From contig CM059972.1 of the NCBI GenBank assembly GCA_030490835.1, forward strand, positions 43,689,452-43,753,451: a DNA stretch of 64,000 nt, read 5' to 3'. Positions 35,101-47,919 of this stretch are shown in pieces. The position numbers and the translations under genes were made by a program. Every line of letters begins with the position of its first letter. Within the stretch, counting starts at the first letter, position 1. The notes under the pieces are model-generated. The model was given only the letters and a program-made list of their open reading frames with translations. It had not been told where the DNA came from and did not search any database. Source of the stretch: Annona cherimola (lineage: Eukaryota > Streptophyta > Magnoliopsida > Magnoliales > Annonaceae).

Positions 35101-35897
35101 TGCTATGCTAGTTTGAGCACTTTCTTTAGCTCATTAATCCCAGCAGCATAGCCAAAGAATTTCAACACATATTTAAGCATAAAATAACCTGCATTTCACC
35201 TGCATTTTACACCTATTTGGTCCATTAAAAATTGCATTTAGTTGATGCACCTTTTGCCTTAAATGCATGGTACTCTTGGGTGTAAAAGTCAACTATATAC
35301 ACCTTTTTCTATTTAGGAATTTTCTCAGTATAATTTCGTTAATCTAATCCTTCCAAAATATTAATCTCATAATTTTATTCAACCATTTCAAATTTCATCT
35401 TAATCCGATTTTTCTAGCTCAAGTTATAGTCATTTGAAGTTAATGGTTGAATTTGAAATATGATCAATTAATTGTCTCACTAATTTCATCAGGGATTTTC
35501 ATAATCCAATAATCCCATAAGATCAAGCCCATCATCATCTATTTCCCTTTCAAATTTCACTTGAATCCGCCTTACAGGCGTTGAGTTATGAATTTTCTAT
35601 GATTTTCCAACATAATTCCATAATTTTCATTTTAATCTCCATTAATTATATCATGGAAATTAAAATAAATATTCATGTCACATTAGCATGTTCTAATCCT
35701 TATTAAGCCCCTTGGGTCATACCGACTCACTTTGAGCTCCGGCGATTAAATTTTTAATTACCGTTTCCAATAGAAACCTTAATTTAAAATGTGGCATAAT
35801 TCACAAAAATTATTCAAAAATCCATTTAATACATATACACATCATAATTACATTCCCAATACATATATATGAGTCTTACTTGGGTCCGGGTATCACA
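31695..35897 (-). repeat. Family B 3' LTR, part 2
   Basis: Continues the LTR interrupted at 17657 and ends (plus strand) at GGGTATCACA, the reverse of LTR start TGTGATACCC. It contains the hairpin arrays, a pyrimidine tract (reverse of the GA leader, about 34620-34690), a TATA-like TTTTATAA (34755-34762) and two CATAACTTG-type modules (about 35420 and 35580). It lacks about 1 kb that the 5' LTR has (about 40830-41800), including the micro-exon-like block. Confidence 0.9.
32685..32850 (-). repeat. Hairpin cluster around CCGCAG, family B 3' LTR
   Basis: Four CAGACCGCAGTCCG-like units at about 45-55-bp steps, the reverse-strand counterpart of 21321-21486. The copy in the 5' LTR is at about 40113-40280. 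Several stems have mismatches. Confidence 0.7.
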
Positions 35898-37068
35898 ATC
35901 CTCCTCCCTTATAACAGGTTTCGTCCCGAAACCTATTACATTTCAAATGTCGGGGGTAAAGCTCATATAAATTTGCTAACTTATCATCTTCCTCTAATAT
36001 TTCAACGGTTCACTACGCTTCCACTGCGCTACTCTATCCTAGTGACATTTTTGGCCTTGGTCCAATAGACCTATCACTTGTCTCTACTATTTCCTGTTTC
36101 TTGTTCCCATATGGACATCTCATTGAAATTGTTCTTTTCTTTATGTCATTCATCTTTTATTCTTATGGTAGGCATACTATTATTCTTATACATAGAAAAA
36201 TTATAGAATTTCTCATCTTATCATAGGGTAGGATCTAGGCTACCCATTCATTCATAAAAATCTATAACAATCATTTTCACATATCATCAATATAACATAA
36301 TACATTCATTTTATAATATAGAGCAAAAGTTGCTCTCATATAGAGTTTCATACATGAAATTTCATACATGTCTTAGCGAAAGACACTTTTGCTAAGTTAT
36401 CCATTCTTTCTCCTCTCATAATGTCTACCACTAGATTTTGCCATCATAGACTATCCATTAAGAATACCGGTACTAAACCAGTCTAAAATATTTTCTTCCT
36501 TATCTCCCTTTCCAGTTTCCATAAACTAGTAAGGGTCCTTATCATTTTCAATTTTTTTCGAATCGCGTTTCTTATGAATATCATAGAGAGATCATTTCTC
36601 TTGTACCTATCTTCTGATCACATCAGAATTGAAGAGAATTCCAGCAATCATTCTTGCCTTCATTTTTCTTCATTTGTCTACCATTCCTTGCTATGATACA
36701 CCAACTTCTGGGGCATCATATGTGTAATATTCTTTTCCTTCCATACATGCTAACTAGGCATAGTTTGCTATATTTTTCTGCATTAAGTTACAGAGACTTC
36801 CTATCAACTGTAGCTATCGATTGAGTTGATCTTGCTTACTCTTTTCTTTTCCTACATCAGATTCCTTAATCTTTTGGGTCCAGTTATCCTTGCCCTAATT
36901 GTACATGTTCATTATCAACATGTGTTATATCCTGATATCCTGTAGGAAGATATTTCTTATCAATTCTTCCAGATTACCTTCTTCGATTATGACATAATTG
37001 TCATTAGGGTTTTCTGTCATTCATAAGCATTGTTAATCAATGTTTTGACATTACATTTGACTACATGT

Positions 37069-37299
37069 TCAAACCTTGAACATGTTCTTGGGTTCAGTCA
37101 TCCACTGCTCAGCTTGAATAAAATCTAATTCACCTGTGAACTTAGATGGATGCTCAGCTAGAAAGGCGTTGATAACCTCCCTACTTGCTTTTATCATAAC
37201 ATCATCAATCTTTAAGGGTTTTGGTTCTAGGTTAAGAGTCATTACCTGTACCGGTCCATCTTTTCGCCTTCTTCTAATTGGTCTTATTGGGCCTTTCAT
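37069..37299 (-). pseudogene. Ty3-gypsy gag N-terminal remnant
   Basis: 76 codons from ATG 37299: basic head (RPIRRRRKDGP), then FLAEHPSKFTGELDFIQAEQ and WMTEPKNMFKV. The P-x-F-x-G-x-x-D-x-x-x-A-E-x-W-x pattern opening a gag capsid is well known in chromovirus-type gypsy elements. The frame ends soon after the W-x4-KNMFKV helix, so only the first part of the capsid is left. It supports the Ty3-gypsy assignment of family B. Confidence 0.7.
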
Positions 37300-38512
37300 G
37301 TTTCTATCACCTTATCATTCATTCTTATAGGAAGTGCGGCCTACATTGGCCTATTTCCTTCCTATCTTCTTGTCTAGTCCTATTGGGGAAAATCTAAAGA
37401 TTTTGAACCATTTCTATCATTTAGGCTACCCAACCTCGGGTGGCTTATCCCACGACTTCTTTTTATAGCCGCAGTTATCTATTCTTCTACCTATGAGGTA
37501 TTACCTGTATCGGTAGCACCTTCAATCCTTTGACTTAGGGTTTATAGTTGCCCGTCGTTAATGAGCTCATGGACTCACTTGTCCTGGTCGTTTAGATTTG
37601 CTACTGGCTTTTCTTCTTTCTTATTGACTCATATCGGCAACTGCCTTTCCCTTGTTCAAAACTAAGGTGATAGGCATGTTGTAGAATGCAACATATAAAC
37701 TTATGTCAATAGCATTTCTTATCAAAATATTTATTCATATCACACATAGTCAATATGATCATTTCTGATCATAGAATCATCATACATATTAAATTTTATA
37801 ATCTAGAAAGATCAATGATCTTTCCTTTTTCATATACACTTAGCACTTGAATAAAATCAAATGCGTTCATATTTTCATAACATCAAACCTCATACATTAG
37901 GAGTAAAAAAACTCCATTTTTCCTACCTTTCTCGTTTCTATCTTCTCTTTTCATGACGTAAGGTTGCTTTTCCTTACACATACAGATTATGCCTACATAA
38001 CCTGTCAATTTAGTATAATTATAAATTCTTAAACCAGCAATCAATTAGAAAGTTGGTACCTTGGTGCCTTCCATATGTCCACCATAGCTCTGTACCTTAG
38101 ACATATATATTATATAGCACCGTCTTGTGCTATCTTATGTAAGATATAGTAAAGCCTTAGATATAAGGGGTCTCAATGTAGGGTTCCATTATTCAACCCA
38201 TCATCTGTTCTGATTCCCTTCTATCCTTTGTCTTTTCTTAAATTCTCCTACCTCCTGCTTCATCTCATTGTCCTCATATTATTTTTTCCTCATTTACTAT
38301 CTACACTATGAAATATAGCAAACCAGCTATATTTCCTTAAATAACCATATTCTTATGTCATAATGACGCACAATATAAGACAATACATATCGTATATGTC
38401 TTATAATCTCAATCTATCTCTTTCATCATTTTCTATTTTTCTATCAATCCTTGCTGAAATATCATCTTTGTGATATCAAATCTTTTCTTACCACACCTAT
38501 TTACCAATCCAT

Positions 38513-38524
38513 GCTCTGATACCA
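38513..38524 (-). other. Primer binding site (tRNA-iMet type), family B
   Basis: Plus strand GCTCTGATACCA, i.e. TGGTATCAGAGC in element orientation, five bases inside the 5' LTR end at 38530. Confidence 0.9.
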
Positions 38525-39101
38525 ACTTCTGTGGCGCTCCAAACCGAGACGTCACTTCCTTACCTCAAAACCTTATTGATTGGTAAATGTGAATCAGGAT
38601 TGTTGCCCTGATCACGCGGCGGGTTCTTAATTGGAACTCGTCCAATTTTTTTTTTCCAATTCATTCCTTTTATCTATCATCATTATTTCATTCCACATTA
38701 CATCTTTCATCATACAAGCACCATTACACCTGTAATAAAATTTCATAATTCTTTCATAGCATTCATCAAGCTTTTCTACAATAACATTTACATTTCATAC
38801 ATACATCAATACAAGCATTGGATCACATAGAATTTATAATTCTACATAAGTTCACATATACATCAACATACCTTGGATCTTTAATCAGGCTATCACATTC
38901 CATTCCTTATAGCTCACATGGCTACCATCACGTACCTTTCCTTTATTGCTTAAATTTGCATCCTCTTGAGTTTCCCGGTACCTATCTATGGTTTGGGAAA
39001 ACAAAACGTGAGTGACAACTTAGTAAGCAAGCATTTTATGTTTTAAGGGCAAGGCTTCCTTTAAAACCTTTTTCTTAAACATCTTGAACACCTTTTCACT
39101 T

Positions 39102-39640
39102 GAGGACATATATATGTCCAAAAATATTATCATAAAATCTTTGTTCATAAGGACAGTTCCATGTCCTTGAACATTCTCATAAAACATCATTCTTAAAATC
39201 ATTCACAAGCCACGTCTGGGCTTGTTAAGGCAAAACATATACGTTTTACCCTCTTTAATTAATTTTCTTTAATCTTAGATGAACATTTCTAATGTTCAAA
39301 GACCTTTATATAAAATCATCTTTCATTAGTGGACGTTTTACGTCCAAAACATTTTCCTCATAACTCCTTTGGCAAAGGAGGACATTATCATGTCCTAAAA
39401 ACATCATACACATACGCCTTTCTCAGCAAAGGATATTTTTATGTCTAAAAATATTTTTCATCTTAAACTCCTTTAGCCAAGAGACATTTGATGTCTCAAA
39501 ATATTTTTGACATAACTTTTTGACAATGGACATTCATACGTCCTAAAACACATTCCATCAAAGTACTTAAGCATTGGACATTCTCACATCCATAAACATG
39601 TACCATTCAAATCCTTTGGAAATGAACATTCTCATGTCCA
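39102..39640 (-). repeat. Hairpin array, family B 5' LTR
   Basis: Same series as in the 3' LTR without interruption: GGACATATATATGTCC near 39104, then AAGGACA/TGTCCTT, TGAACAT/ATGTTCA, GGACGT/ACGTCC, GGACAT/ATGTCC, GAGACAT/ATGTCTC and others to 39640. Some units carry single changes relative to the 3' LTR. Confidence 0.85.
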
Positions 39641-41394
39641 AAACCAAGTTTCACATAAATCCTTTCAAAATCCCCGTCTTAGGGCTTGTTTATAACAAAC
39701 AAGGCATATACAATACATAAACAATTTTCACAAATGCATTTGCACAAAAATATTTCCTTTCATTCTTGTTATTTACACTTCTGTGTAAAACACCCTATTT
39801 TTAGGGTAATCATTTCATAAAAATCCCTTTAGGATAACTTTCATAAAAATATACTTTCATGTCCCAATCATTGGACTCTCCATCCAGTAGTGACACTTAG
39901 CAAATGATCATTCTACATTTTGGAAGAGAATCCATACCTAACAGCACGCTATCCAAGCGGCTATTCTTTCATCCTACTTCCATTTCAGGGAGGGCGCCGC
40001 TGGCCTCCTGCCATCCCTTAGCGACTTGGCCATATGTAGGTGAGCCCGGACCATCCCGACCGTGCTCTACAATCGGCCTATTCTATGTACTGGGGCACCA
40101 TACATATTCTGACAGACCGCAGTCCGTTTGGTTTAAAATATCACAGACCGCAGCCCATGACCTTTTAAACCGGGGTCACAAACCGCAGCCTGCAACCATA
40201 CTCACAACACATCAAAGGTCGAAGTCTATATCTTTAAAAATTATTTTCAAAAATACATCACAGACCGCAGTCCGTGTCAACTTGTAAAGCAAGCGCACTC
40301 ACTTTAAACAAGTTGTCATTTGAAATTTAGTTTTAGGATGACCTTCCTTAAATTCTTTTAAAACCATTTTGAGTAAAATATTTTGATAAATATTCGAAAC
40401 GTTTGAACAACAATACATCTTAAAAACCCCTATACTAAAAGAATTTCAAAACCTTTGGATTTCCAACACTAAACCATATACTCTCTAATATTTTCTTGGT
40501 TTCCATTTCAGAGCCTTTTGCTTGCACAATTATGCAATTATACCATCCCCTTCTCCACAACCTAAAAATTTAAATTATTGTCCTCATATCTATTATACTA
40601 TTTTTACATAAAGGGGAATTGCACAGTCTTTTGCATGTCATTTAACAACCTGAAATTAAACCATTTCATGAAATCCCCTATTAGGTTGGTCATCCTTAAA
40701 TCCCATTCAACAATATTCGTATAAACATTTTTGAAGATATTTTAATCGTAGATTTCCTTATCTAAAGGAAATTAAAACTGTTCGAATATCATGTCAAAAC
40801 ATATGGACTATGTCGAAATCATTGTTGATATTCAGTTATCATAACATAACAAAATTAATCTTTTTCATAAATCAAATCTTCTTTTTATTTCTCTTTTATA
40901 ACACGATTATTTATCATAAAATATCATAAGAGAAATTCAAAACTTATTTACATTTGTTACTTTGGGAAAAAGGGTAAAATTTTCTTTTTCTTATAAAATA
41001 CTTTTGAAACAACATCAGAAAGAACTTGCTTACTTAAAAGCAAATTCTTAAGACCATCATCATAAAACATAAAATCCCGTGAAATTAACATTATGGATAA
41101 CGTGCTTACTTATGAGCAAATTCCTCAATCTTATTAACATAAAGCATTGCTAATCCATGACAACATTTGTGATAAATTTTTTTATCTAAAAAATGTTGAT
41201 TGCTTCCCATCAAGCAAACCTTGAGGCTTTTCCTTAAAGCCATCATTTTTCAAAGCTTGTGGCTTTGCATTAAAGCCGTCATTTTCAAAACTTGTGGTTG
41301 CTCATTTGTTAAAACATAATCATAAAAGCATTGACATAATTATCATTTCAACATATAGAGAAAAATCCATAATTTGAAAGGTTCGCTTGCTTAC

Positions 41395-41441
41395 CTGAGA
41401 TCGCCATAATCCTTTTCCTCAATTCTTTTCATTGCCTTTGC
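41395..41441 (-). other. Putative micro-exon, family B 5' LTR
   Basis: In element orientation, CATTTATCTAG precedes a 47-nt purine-rich block ending CTCAG, followed by GTAAGCAAGCG. It is the counterpart of 20013-20060. Confidence 0.5.
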
Positions 41442-44083
41442 CTAGATAAATGAAAATAACATTTCATTTATATGCATCATCTCAAATGCTTGCATCCCTT
41501 AGGGTTTTCCAACCTACATAAATCCATTTGGATTTATATTATACTAGCTTAACCCTCTTGTCTTTCAAGTCGGGTGTTCATACATATCAACATAGCCTAT
41601 ACATCACATTATCTATTCATTTATTTTATTTTTAATACCCTTATGGAGGGTAAACATTTCAACATATTATAAACTTTTATTTAATCCACATATGGGGGTT
41701 CCTTACCTCCCATTTATCATTTAACATCCCTTCTTTACATTTTTCACATTGGTGCTCATCTAAGGCACCTATTCATGAGTTAGGGCTAATAATCTAAATT
41801 TCAAAATTTTGAGATTTTATAATTTTCTCAAAACAGCCTTATACTTCCTCATTTTACCATGTTTTCCTTTCATTTTTGCATCTTAGCTACTCATACATGG
41901 TCATCCTCCCTTCTTGCCATCCATACTTCCCATATTTACTCACTTGAACACGCATATATTATGTGTAATTCAAGTTCATATAAAACAACACTTTGTTTTG
42001 ACATTTTATCACATTTCCATCCATTTTTTGCATTTCATCAAATCTTATTTAGTCATTTCTCATCTTTGTCATACATACCCTTTATGTGCTTCCCATTTCT
42101 TACACATAGATTATGTGTTTCTTAATATTTTTCAAAACAACCACTTTGCATTCTATTTGGCATAATTAATCCACTTAATTAGCACAGGATTTAACGTATT
42201 TTTATGGAATCTTAAGGCCTTAATCATAGGGTTCCAAAACAGCAACTTTGCCACCCTCCTTTCATGCTTTCAACGTCTAACTTGACACATTGTTCATAAT
42301 AGATTTTTAATCTATTAATTCCAGCATTTAATCATGCTTTTCTCATCCCATATTTAGGGTATTTTCACATATTTAAAACCCATAATTTAGTCACCTCAAA
42401 ACAGCAACTTTCCATACCCGTTTTGGGTACCTGTATGGACGTCCACAACATGGTCCCTTAAAAATCAGATTTTCACAAATCTCTTCCATCCAAGGTTGGA
42501 CGTCCCATGTACCCTAGCTTTAGGGTGTTTTACCCTTTAATTCACCCACATATTAATTGGGTTTAATCCATGCATCATACCCATCTCAAGAGTGAGAATC
42601 CAAACCCGTAGACAACTCTAGTTTCCACCCTTCCTAGGGTCCTTAATCCATACCCAAATCAACGTATGGAAAGAATAAACTCACGAATCATAAGATAATC
42701 ATGAAAGATGATTAAAACAGCAACATAATGAGGGAATTTCATAAAATTCCAGCTGGGGTTATTCATCCTAATCTTGCTTAACACGTCACTTAGCCTCCTT
42801 GAATCCCTTGGATTCATTACTTTTATTCAATTTTCATTTAATACCCTAATTAAGGGCATCACAACTCTTCATTTTAGGGTTATTATGGATCAAATTCATG
42901 ACCCATGAAAGGAGGTGAAAAATTTGGAATTCAAGAACCCAAAGCTTAACCCGTACTCGAAAACTAGAATTTCTTGGCTTGGATCCTTTCCCACTTGATT
43001 TCCTCCCTTTCCTTCCTCTTTTCCTTCTTTTTTCTTCTTCTCCTTTCTCCCCTTGATTGGCCGTGCTTGCTGCTGCCCTTGGGAGAGAATTTTTACTCTC
43101 CACTTTTGCCCAAATGAACCGTTCACATGCCCATCTCCTTTCTTTTATAATTTGCAATTTGTGGGGCCCACTTTTACACCTCATGTGTAGGGTAATTTAT
43201 GAGTCCCTTATCCCTTAATGAGTTAGCAACATTTCACTCATAAAAATTCATATTTTTACATAATTTTTAATTATCAAAATCTGCCTCAACTAATGCCCAT
43301 GTTGCTGTCCACTATTCACGTCACTATTCACATGGGTTTTTTTGGCATTTTGTGGATGATATTTTCAGCCCATTTAATCCCTCATTACCTATGCTAGAGG
43401 TTAGGCTAATTACATGGATATTTTAGAATTTTTAAAAAATCAAAAAAATCTGATTTTTGGGTGTTATCTGCCCATCTCTTGCCACACTTGCTATGCTAGT
43501 TTGAGCACTTTCTTTAGCTCATTAATCCCAGCAGCATAGCCAACGAATTTCAACACATATTTAAGCATAAAATAACCTGCATTTCACCTGCATTTTACAC
43601 CTATATGGTCCATTAAAAATTACATTTAGTTCATGCACCTTTTGCCTTAAATGCATGGTACTCTTGGGTGTAAAAGTCAACTGCATACACCTTTTTCTAT
43701 TCAAGAATTTTCTCAGCTTAATTTTCTTAATCTAATCCTTCCAAAATTTTAATCTCATAATTTTATTTAACCGTTTCAAGTTTCATCTCAATCCGATTTT
43801 TCTAGCTCAAGTTATAGCCATTTGAAGTTAACGGTTGAATTTGAAATATGATGAGTTAATTGTCTCACTAATTTCATCAGGAATTTTCATAATACAATAA
43901 TCCCATAAGATCAAGCCCATCATCATCTATTCCCCTTTCAAATTTCACTTGAATCCGCCTTACTGGCGTTGAGTTATGAATTTTCTATGATTTTCCAACA
44001 TAATTCTATAATTTCTATTTTAATCTCTATTAATTATATCATGGAAATTAAAATAAATATATATGACACACTACATTAGCATA

Positions 44084-47000
44084 ATCCATAGGAGTTTAAA
44101 TCATTCTCAATAATTGACCATGAAATCTTTTTTTTTATTTATAGTCATAATCATCACATAGTCATAAGCATAACAACATTCTTATACAACATTAAATTCA
44201 TCAACAATGTCATTAACATATAGCCATACATATCACAGAGTTCTATCCTAAGAACTTGTAGAAATTTATTTTTTCCTTGAATCTCCGCCTGTGCTCCTTG
44301 CATGGTTCTCCTCTTCACCTGTCTTTAGGATTTGGAAAACAAAACCGTGAGTCGAAACTCAATAAGCAAGCTATAAGGTTTTCAGACAATTCATTTTCAA
44401 GGCAAATCATATAAATGCATTTCTCTCTATTCGGTTGAAGACACTTACCAAGTGATCAACTACCTATGGAGTAGAAACTTTTTCATAAATCATTCATGGA
44501 AAGCTACTTTATACTTGCTCGAGGGTATAACTTAAAACATGCTTCCATAACCATCTAGGGTATGTCATAAACAATGTGATGCATTATTTAAAATCATGAC
44601 ATTCCTTTGGATAGAAACTAGCCAGACAACCATCCACTTTCATCCTCTCTCCCAATCCAGGGAGGCGCCGCCGGGCCTCGGCCTCCTTAGTGACTTGGCC
44701 GCACCAAAGGGGAACATTCGGTCCACTTACACCTTTGAGGTGAACCTCATGCTTTTGTGCATATGCTTCTTTCATAAACATGAACTTGACATGCTAGCAT
44801 GATTTTTTATTCATAAATCATGAATTCATCATTTCTCATGAGTACTTGAAAAGCAGTAAGCAATTCATTTATTTCAATAGAAATAACATTTCAATAATGG
44901 TCATCCTTAAAAAATTTATAAATAATTGAAATCATTCATTTGTCAATTCATATAAACAGTTAAAACATCTTTGATAAGCGTTTTATCACATTTGATAAAA
45001 CAAAGCATTTTAGAAAACTGCTTACTTACCTTTCTTGCCTAGCTTTCTGCCTTGTTAACTTCTTTGCCTTTGCCTATACATAAAAATAACATTGCATTCA
45101 TAACAAGCCATTTGCTTGCATACACTTAGTTTTTCAATCCCATAATTCATATCATTCATAATCAATTTGAATTTTCAAGTCGATCATACATACATGACAG
45201 ACACTTATGCATCATATCATTCATTTCATATTGTGTTTTAATCCCATATTTAGGGTTAAAACATAGCATTCATTCATATCTCAACATATGGGGATTTATA
45301 TCTCTCATTAACTATTTTTCATGCATTTTTCATTTTTCTTACGTCAATGCTTATTCTAAGCATATAAGTGGCGTTTCAAGCTTCATAAATAATTCTCAAA
45401 AATTGAGATAATTAATCTTTATTCATACAACAACTTCCTCATGCATGTTATTACATTTTCATGCATATTTTGCATTTTACCAATTCACATAAATCACATA
45501 TCATCCATTCACACCTATGCTTCACATATGTTCAACATACAACACATATATTATGTGTTTCTTAAATTTTCTTAACAGAGAAACTTCCACCCATTTTCAT
45601 CATCATTAAACCCCATAATGATCATATACTTTAGGATTTAATTTCATATTTTTAATCCATTTATCATAGGGTTCTAAAACAGCAATGTTAGGACCCATTT
45701 TTCATCATTTCAAAGCCTTTTTCATGACTTAAATCATAACAGATATTTTGAAGTCATAATTTTCAGCAACTAATCATGCTTTTCTAACCCAAATTTAGAG
45801 TATTATCACATATTTAAAATTCATAATTCGTTAGCTTCCATAACATCAATATATTCATGCATATAGGGTATCTATTTAACCCATTTTGACGTGTCCAATC
45901 ATATGTCCATAAATTCAAATTTAGGGCTAATATCTTCAAACCATTTTGGATAATCAAATTACCTTAAACATAGAGTATTTTACCCTCCATAAAAATCATA
46001 AATCATTTTATTACAAACAACAATGAAAATCATCCGTTTTGGCCTCCTTTTGGACGTCCCACATGCATACCCTAAGAAAATCGGATTTAGGGAAAACTCT
46101 TCCAGCCCACTTAGGCCATACAAAGGGTTATTAATTTAGGGTACTTTACCCTAAAATTCATCCATAAAAAATTTAAGCAATTCTTTGTATCATTTTTAAC
46201 CCAAAAATGAAAAAATCGGATCTTTCTTGAAACTTAGGGTTGCTAAAATCATCAAAAAATGCTTAAATCATCATATGTAATTCAAAAGAATATGAATTAT
46301 ATCTAAATCAACATGCTTAAATCATACAGCAACTTGGTTTAGGGTTTTGAGATTTTCCAAGTTAGCTTTCATCTCAAAATCCCACCTAAACTTCCATTTT
46401 CACTCTCTTGAACTCTTGATTTCATTTAAATCTTTCAAAAATTATTAAATTCCCATATTAAGGCATCATAACTCAAAATTTAAGAGTTCATTATGAACCA
46501 TATTCATGGATCATGAATTGAGAGAGAAAAACTTGATTTAGGTGATTCAAAATGTAGATTTCACTTACTTGAATCAACCTTAACTTGAATCCAACTTGAG
46601 TTGCTTGGTTCCTCTTCTTTTTCTCCTCCTTTTTCTTCCTCTTTTTCTTCTCCTTTTCTCCTCGCCCCTTGCTGGTTCCAACGTGCCTTGGGTTTTCTCA
46701 AAACTTAGCAAGTTTGGGAACTTTCCTCCCCCCTTCCTCTTATGCACGTTTCCAAGATATGTATCCAGTTTTTGATTTTTTAACCAGCTAGTGGAACCCA
46801 TTTGCCACATATCATGAGAGTAATTAATCTCTACCTTATCCCTTGATGACATGGAATTTTTATAACCAAGTAAAATTTACATTTAATAATTATCAAAAAT
46901 CATCAAAAATCACACATTTAAGGGGTGCATTGCTATCCACCCTTGGACGTCCCCTTTTTAGCTAGATATTGACATTTTCATGTCAATTTTTCCACACATT

Positions 47001-47919
47001 TAAGTATCCATTTACTTCCCCTTGGTATTAGGTAGCTTAGATATATTTTTTAGGATTTTAAAAATCCACATTTTATGCCCTTATTGCCCTTGGACGTCCA
47101 CCTTGATGCCACACGATCTATGCTCCACCTTGAGCTAGTGTTTAGGCATTTAACCAAGGCATTTAACCCTTGAATTTTTCATGGATTTGACAATTAAACA
47201 ATGCTTAAAAATTCAGCTAATCCATTCAAAATTTGACACCTTGCATAGCATTTAAATATGTCATTTTCTAAAATGCTTTTTATTAAATGCTATGGTAGTC
47301 TAGGGTACACAAAGTCAATACTAGGTATCCTTTTCTAATTAACCACTTTTTCATGGTAATTATATTAATCAAATCCACTCATTTGATAGATTTCATAATT
47401 TTATTCCATCGTTTCAAATTTCATCTCAAACCGACATTTTTACGTCAAGTTATAAACCTTTGAAAATATCCTTAGAGTGTGAGATTAAAAATAAATAATT
47501 ATCACCTTAATCTCATCACTTGTGCCTTAATCCAATCCAAACATAAGGTTGAGCTCGAATCATGAGTTTGCCTTTAAAATTTCATCTCATTTCGCTTTGT
47601 AGGCGTAAAGTTATGAATTTTCTATGATTTTCAACACAATTCCATAATTTCTATTTTAATCTCCATTAATTAAATCATGAAAATTAAAATAAACATTCAT
47701 GCTACTTTTGCACGTTCTAATCCTCATTAAGCCCCTTTAGTCACCTTGACTCATATTAGGCTTTGGCGATCAATCTTAATCATCTTTCTTATTTGCAAAC
47801 CCTAGTTGCAAAATTTCGTAAATTCATGAAAATCATCCAAAATTCAATCAATTCACACATAAATCATAATTGCACCTTAAATGCAATTATATGAGTCCTA
47901 CTTGGGTCTAGGCATTACA
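44084..47919 (-). mobile_element. Family C LTR, truncated, minus strand
   Basis: Plus-strand right end is GGGTCTAGGCATTACA (reverse of LTR start TGTAATGCC), followed by CGCAC. The left part is cut at the join with family B. It contains the acceptor-like block (44325-44370), GC-rich core GGAGGCGCCGCCGGG (44660-44674), micro-exon-like block 45030-45073, pyrimidine tract (46610-46670) and CATAACTT modules near 47600. The fragment at 56079-57078 is the closest relative. No internal region or primer site is adjacent. Confidence 0.85.
45030..45073 (-). other. Putative micro-exon, family C
   Basis: In element orientation TTTATGTATAG, a 44-nt purine-rich block starting GCAAAGGCAAAG, then GTAAGTAAGC. 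Confidence 0.5.

Larger units (their letters stand above)
35898..38529 (-). other. Family B internal region, no pol
   Basis: Reverse polypurine tract 35898-35910 and hairpin 35916-35934 at the left, iMet primer site at the right (38513-38524). Between them only one gag-like ORF is recognisable (37069-37299). The rest is AT-rich with many stops in all frames. Degenerate extra copies of the primer-site sequence lie at 38444-38480 and about 36684-36720. This layout suits a non-autonomous large retrotransposon derivative. Confidence 0.75.
17036..44083 (-). mobile_element. Family B element: minus-strand, pol-less gypsy-like retrotransposon with very long LTRs
   Basis: In element orientation: 5' LTR 44083-38530 (truncated at its start), iMet primer site 38524-38513, internal region 38529-35898 with a gag remnant, hairpin and polypurine tract, and 3' LTR 35897-31695 plus 17657-17036. 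The 3' LTR is interrupted by a plus-strand solo LTR (17658-31689). The internal region is only 2632 bp and shows no protease, RT, RNase H or integrase, so it would depend on a helper (LARD-like). Summed, the 3' LTR is about 4.8 kb; the 5' LTR retains about 5.55 kb and lacks its tip. Flanking target duplication cannot be tested because the right end is gone. Confidence 0.85.
38530..44083 (-). repeat. Family B 5' LTR, about 5.55 kb, tip missing
   Basis: Plus strand starts TGTGGCGCTCC. It aligns with the 3' LTR throughout but contains about 1 kb extra (about 40830-41800), with the micro-exon block at 41395-41441. Near 44083 it stops matching (after CATTAGCAT) and runs into family C, so the last ~0.2 kb with the LTR start is absent. 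Complete length would be roughly 5.8 kb, among the longer plant LTRs. Confidence 0.88.

Noticed and set aside
32478..42165. Plus-strand ORFs duplicated at 32478/39904 and 33485/41859 (up to 127 codons)
   Set aside because: They are antisense to the family-B LTRs, cross the hairpin clusters, and recur only because both LTRs are copies.
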